Source: Cycas panzhihuaensis (taxonomy: Eukaryota > Cycadophyta). From it: DNA of 64,000 nt. Positions 59,532-64,000 of this stretch are shown piece after piece. The translations under genes and the position numbers were made by a program. The DNA lies in the NCBI GenBank assembly GCA_023213395.1, contig CM041465.1, forward strand, positions 226,369,741 to 226,433,740, given 5' to 3'. Within the stretch, counting starts at the first letter, position 1. Each line of letters opens with the position of its first letter. The notes under the pieces were generated by a model. That model saw nothing but the letters and a program-made list of their open reading frames with translations. It was not told the DNA's origin and did not search any database.

Positions 59532-62500
59532 GGGCCTTAATGCCCCCTCGAAGCAGAGAATATTAAAGGACATGCGTAATAAATATCTTCCAGACCTAAT
59601 ATTCCTTCAGGAAACTAAAATGATCAAGGAAAATGGCCAAAGGGCCATAAATAAAATTTGGAAATCGGCGAAAAGCATTGAGGTTGATTACGCTCAAGGT
59701 GTGGGGGGCCTATTGGTCCTATGGGACCCATCAATATGGTTGGGAGAACTTGTTCTTGCTGAAGGATCTTTTATTTCGATCCGGCTAACCAACAGAAGCA
59801 ACAATCTTTCGTGGATAGCAACAAATGTTTACGCCCCAAATAATTAGGAGGCTAGGAGGAAACTCTGGGATAGGATGCTGGAGGCTCACAGGGGCTCCCA
59901 ACAACCTTGGTTGTTGGCGGGAGATTTCAACTCGGCCCTGTCCCCAGGCGATAAGAGAGGGGGCGCTGGCGGATGAACTAGCAGTATGGGCGAATTCAGT
60001 GATTTCCTCCAACAGGGGGGCCTAGAGGATGTTAAGCTCAGGGGGGCTTCGTTTACTTGGTCAAATAAGAGGCTGGGGAACCACCTTATCCAAATTAAGT
60101 TGGACAGGGTGTTGGTTAATTATGACTGGCTGAGGATCTTTAGTGACCTCTCTTTGGAGGTGCTACCAAGATTGAGCTCGGACCATTCCCCTCTCCTGCT
60201 TCAATTTGTGGCTCCAGGTAATTACACGGGCTCTCCTTTCAGGTTTGAGCTTATGTGGATGCGGCACCCCGATCTTCGGATCAGGATAGAGGAATGGTGG
60301 CAGATTCAGATTAAAGGTCATGCTATGTATAGATTCTCGAAAAACTCATTTGGATCAAGAGACAAATTAAGGCTTGGAATAAAGAGGAATTCCATAATAT
60401 CAACAAGCAGAAAGACAATATTACAAATGATCTCAAGTCTATAGGGGATAGGATCGAAAGCACAGGCAGATCACCAGAGCTTAACAAGACTGAAAAGGAG
60501 TTGGTCGAGGAGTTAGATGAGATTCTTATCAGAGAAGAGATGCTCTGGAGGCAGAAATCCAGGGCTCTCTGGCTGGCGGAGGGGGATAGGAACACAAAAT
60601 TCTTCCATATGACCACTATGAAGCATAGAGCAAATAATAAAATTTCCTACCTCCAGAAGGAAGACAGATCAGTCGTTAGCACTATGGAGGATATGAAGGA
60701 TCTGGCCAGTGCTTTCTTTAAGGACCTATTTTCGGTTCCCCAGGAAAGGGATATGGACAGCAGAAAAGACTTCCTGAACAACATTCCTAGACTGGTGAAT
60801 GATATTCAAAACGCCCAGCTGACTGCCCCGTTCACTATTGAAGAGGTCAGGGCGGCCCTCTTCAGCATGAAGAAGGATAAAGCGCCCGGTAGGATGGTTT
60901 CCCTCCAGGCTTCTTCCAAGAATATTGGGATATCATAAAGGAAGACCTAATGATGGCCTTGCAGGAGTTTTGCACAAACAAAAAGATGCTTCAGGAATGG
61001 CAGGCTACATTCCTCATCCTAATACCAAAAAAAGATGGTGCGAAAAGGATGGAAGAGTTCTGTCTTATCAGTCTCTGCAATGTCAAATATAAGATACTAA
61101 CCAAGGTCCTGGTCAACCGGCTGAAAAACATAATGCCAAATATCATCTCCCAAAACCAGGATGGCTTCCTTCGTGGTAGACAGATTTACGACGGTTATAT
61201 TGTTGTCCACGAAACCATCCACTCGGCTGCCGAAAGAAAGGAGCCAGCGATGCTTATCAAAATCGATCTCACGAAAGCCTTCGATAGGGTCTCCTGGGAT
61301 TGTTTGCTGGACTGTTTGGAGGCCTTCGGCTTCGGGGAGTTATGGCGAACTTGGGTAAATTTGTGCATTGGAAAGCCGCAATTTTCTGTCATTATCAATG
61401 GGTCATCGTCTAGATTCTTCCCCAGCTTTTGGGGTTTAAGGCAAGGCGACCCCCTGTCCCCCTTTTTATTCATTACGATGGCTGAGATGTCAAGGCGTAA
61501 CCTTGGAGTCCGCCAGAGACCGGGCTCTCTTCATCGGTATAAAAGCAACGCGTCGGGATGGACAATGTGGTTCACCATCAATTTGTCGACGACAATATCC
61601 TACTGGGAAAGGCGACTGTTAGAGAGGCTGCCAGTTTTAAAGATATTCTGGGGCAATTTGAGAAGGCCTCGAACCAGAAGATAAATCTCAAGAAGAGTAG
61701 CGTCTTCTTCCTCAATATCCCAGGTCATATCCAAGGCAGGATCAGCAGAACCCTAGGCATGGATATAAAAATGCTCCCCACAATTTACCTGGGTTTGCCC
61801 CTATTTGTGGGTAAGATGTCCAAACATATGTGGAATCCCCTCTTAGATAGAATTCAAAGGAAGCTTGCGGGCTGGAAGGGCGCCCTGCTGAGTTCAGCTG
61901 GCAAACTCCAGCTTGTTGCCTCCACACTTCAGAGTATCCCCGTGTTCTGGATGTCCATCTTTAAGGTCCCGCCGGGCATATTAGATACTATCGAATCTAT
62001 CCAAAAAAGATTCCTCTGGTCTGGAACAGAAAGCAGAGACAGGATTCACTTAGTGAGCTAGAGCAAAGTCTGTTCTCCAAAATGGGCTGGTGGCCTAAAT
62101 TTGCGGAGGATCTCTCTATTCAATGCCGCCCTTGGGGCTAAGCTCGGTTGGAGACTATTCAAAGGAGGCGAGAGACCCTGGGAGAAGATTCTCTCTAAGA
62201 AATATATTCAGGGAGGCTCGCTGTTGGAATGTAATTTCTCGCTGGCTGGCTCTACTATCTGGAGAAGCATCCTTTAAGCTTGGGCCACCATAAAGGAGGG
62301 GCTCAAATGGAGATTGGGCGATGGTAACCACATTAGATTCTGGGATGATGTGAGGTGTTGCGATAAAGCCCTGAAGGGGTTTCCAGACTTGGCGCCTCTG
62401 ATCGCGCCTTGTGTCAGGCTCTTTGGCAAGCTGGTCAAAGGCTATTAGATTGAGAGTAGGGGCATAAGGGCCTGGAGAAATTTTGAAGAAATTCAAGGAA

Positions 62501-63693
62501 TGGACTATCTGTAGGAGGGACTCAACAAGATTAAAAGGATCCTCAGTAAGAGTTATATGCCCAAAACTCCGCTGCAGGATTCGATGGTGTGGCCATCTAG
62601 CTCGTCCGGGGAGTACACTTAAGGTGGCTACCAATTCCTTTGCTGAACTAGGGGGGATTTGGAAAACCCTATGTTGGAAGGAGTTTGGAGGCTTTCCATT
62701 ATTCCAAAAATAGCTCTCTTTTGGTGGACCTGCCTCAGGTACAAGATCCTTACTGTAGACAACCTGAAGAGGCGTGGGTTCCCCTTGGTGAATAGGTGCG
62801 TCCTATGTCGTAACGAGGAGGAATCCATCGACCACATCTTTCTGGAGTGCCAGTTCACAAGGGAAGTCTGGAGGCTGTTGCTTGGAAAATTGGAAGTGTA
62901 TTGGACCTTCTCGCTTAAGATCTCCGATCTGTGGCTGGCATGGCAAAGCCCCTTCAAAAGTCTTACGCTCACCCGCATCTGGAAAAATTCCCTCCCAATT
63001 TTGGCCTGGAACATCTGGAAGGAGAGAAACAGAAGAACTTTCCGAGCTAAAGAGCTGGATCAGATGGGAGTCTTTAGTAGAGTTTGCTCGGACATCAAGG
63101 AGAGCGCTGGAAACGCAAAAGAGAAACGTATAACCCCGTCAGAAAATAGGTTACTCTCCAAGTGGGGTATTGTTCCGGAATTTACAGTATCTAAACCCCG
63201 AAGCACTAGATGGATTCCTCCGATAGAGCCATGGTTCAAAATTAATTTTGACGAGCAAGAAAAGGAAACCGTGGGAAGTCGGGGTGGGGGACCCGAGGAT
63301 CGGAATGGGGCCCTCATCTGGGCCTTTGCGGACTATTATGGTTCCCAGACCAATAACTATGCAGAAATGCATGCTATGATCAAAGCCCTTAACCTTGCCC
63401 GCCGAGGGGGTTTATAGAGACTGGTGATCGAGGGGGACTCAGAGGTTGTCTTGAACTCACTGAAAGGCGTGGCCCGCCTGGACTAGAAATTCCAGGCTAT
63501 CATCAATGATGCCAAAGATACTATTCAGGGACTGCTGGAAGTTTGTATTAGGCACACCCTGAGAGAAGGAAACAAAGTTGCAGATTTCCTAGCAAACTGG
63601 GGGGTGGAAAACAAGAGAGGGCAAGTGTGGAGATGCGATTTCCCTGGAGATCTTTTGAGTCTGGTAGAGAAGGATATGATCTGCATTAGCTAG
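59506..63693 (+). pseudogene. LINE ORF2: endonuclease, reverse transcriptase, RNase H; broken
   Basis: ORF2 starts at ATG 59506 (MKLLSWNIRGLNAPSKQRIL). The endonuclease shows FLQETKM, VYAPNN, LLAGDFNSAL and SSDHSPLLLQF (to about 60215). The reverse transcriptase shows AWNKEEF, GDRNTKFFH, KKDKAPG, QDGFLRGRQI, LIKIDLTKAFDRVSW (61252-61296), GLRQGDPLSPFLF (61432) and FVDD (61582-61593, as usual for plant L1). The zinc-finger-like region at 62707-62890 has CVLC and HIFLEC. RNase H lies at 63230-63640 (KINFDE, NNYAEMHAM, IEGDSEVVLNS, HTLREGNKVADFLANWG). The stop is TAG 63691-63693. It is broken by in-frame stops (for example 59845, 59974, 62059) and frame changes near 60.34, 60.89, 61.48-61.55 and 62.6 kb. 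It makes no full protein as read. Confidence 0.95.
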
Positions 63694-63850
63694 CCGAGGG
63701 GCTTGTCCCGGCAATCTGGTTCTTGTTGCCTATTCCGTGGGGCTATCACGGATAGCTCTGTATTAGACTTCTTGGGGTATTGATGTACTAGGTTGTGGGA
63801 TCCTGCTTTCAAACCCACTTTAATTCATTTTACCTTAACAAAAAAAAAAA
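63694..63850 (+). other. LINE 3' untranslated region and poly(A) tail
   Basis: A GC-richer 3' tail (CCGAGGGGCTTGTCCCGG..) ends in TTTTACCTTAAC and then 11 A residues (63840-63850). It is followed directly by the target-site duplication. Confidence 0.85.
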
Positions 63851-63865
63851 CACACCTCTAAAGGT

Positions 63866-64000
63866 CCACTACCACTTAGCATTGATAAATGCTAAAGAGT
63901 GTGAGTCACCTCCAAGATATAAGATATATCCTAAATATGAGGATTATCCCAATATTTCTCTTCCATAATGTTTTTTTGGGGAGAATCAAATCTATCTTTG
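63866..64000. other. Unassigned flank after the LINE
   Basis: This AT-rich DNA is the continuation of the pre-insertion site at 59209. No feature was recognised before the window ends. Confidence 0.4.

Larger units (their letters stand above)
59225..63850 (+). mobile_element. 5'-truncated plant LINE (L1 type, with RNase H)
   Basis: A 4.6-kb non-LTR retrotransposon. A 15-bp duplication, CACACCTCTAAAGGT (59210-59224 and 63851-63865; 17 bp if two A residues are counted), and a poly(A) tail (63840-63850) mark a target-primed insertion. It holds the end of ORF1 and a whole ORF2 with endonuclease, reverse transcriptase, zinc-finger and RNase H regions. It is clearly GC-richer and keeps many CpG sites, unlike all its neighbours, so it is probably the youngest insertion in the window. 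Confidence 0.97.

Noticed and set aside
62155-63014. Minus-strand open frames of 128-159 codons
   Set aside because: They are antisense to LINE ORF2, whose plus-strand domains are unmistakable; GC-rich DNA has few stops.

Overview
This window looks like nuclear DNA from a land plant with a large, repeat-rich genome. It is very AT-rich, and I recognise no host protein gene, rRNA gene or tRNA gene. What can be recognised is almost entirely retroelements: Ty1/copia-type elements (gag, protease, integrase, reverse transcriptase, RNase H in that order), Ty3/gypsy-like gag fragments, small LTR elements without visible coding capacity, and one plant-type LINE with an RNase H domain. A gymnosperm would fit, but the species cannot be read from the sequence.

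Layout. E1 (940-9117, +, target-site duplication GTTAT) is a small LTR element with no visible genes. Copia element E2 (1875-7546, -, TSD AGTTT) is inserted in it, and E2 carries a solo LTR in its gag region (6310-6947, TSD TTTAA). From 9123 to 13514 is degraded sequence with Ty3/gypsy-like gag fragments. E3 (13515-23923, -, TSD TTACC), another short LTR element without visible genes, contains copia-order element E4 (15902-23477, -, TSD CTTAC/CTTAT). E5 (24034-52638, -, TSD AGATT) is a third element of this sort, about 3.5 kb once its insertions are removed. It holds E6 (25606-33259, +, ATCAA), E7 (34757-47075, +, GTGAT; E7 in turn holds E8, 39762-45038, +, GGTAA/GGTAC) and E9 (47164-52233, +, GGAAT). 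E3 and E5 both sit in one gypsy-like gag reading frame, which resumes after each of them. E10 (53155-56734, -) is an LTR element with gag but no recognisable pol. After an unassigned stretch with an AT microsatellite and an orphan reading frame (58139-58893, -) comes a 5'-truncated LINE (59225-63850, +) with a poly(A) tail and a 15-17 bp TSD.

Age and state. All LTR-element reading frames are broken. The stops often replace Gln or Trp codons, as expected from long-term cytosine deamination, and several reverse transcriptase catalytic boxes are altered (YVND, YIDN, YVED). The LINE is GC-richer, keeps CpG dinucleotides and has a perfect TSD, so it is probably the youngest insertion, yet it too carries stops and frame changes. 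E2 and E9 belong to one copia family; E8 and the solo LTR belong to another. The insertion order can be read from the nesting: gypsy-like gag, then E3 and E5, then E4/E6/E7/E9, then E8.

Most unusual points: the end of E5 carries a primer-binding site and leader stretch outside its LTR with the TSD flush to that extension; the E3 LTRs contain an internal primer-binding-site-like copy; the coding-poor elements E1 and E3 share internal sequence; and an unassigned reading frame lies at about 58.1-58.9 kb. All boundaries were found by eye from direct repeats and TSDs; no alignment or database search was run.
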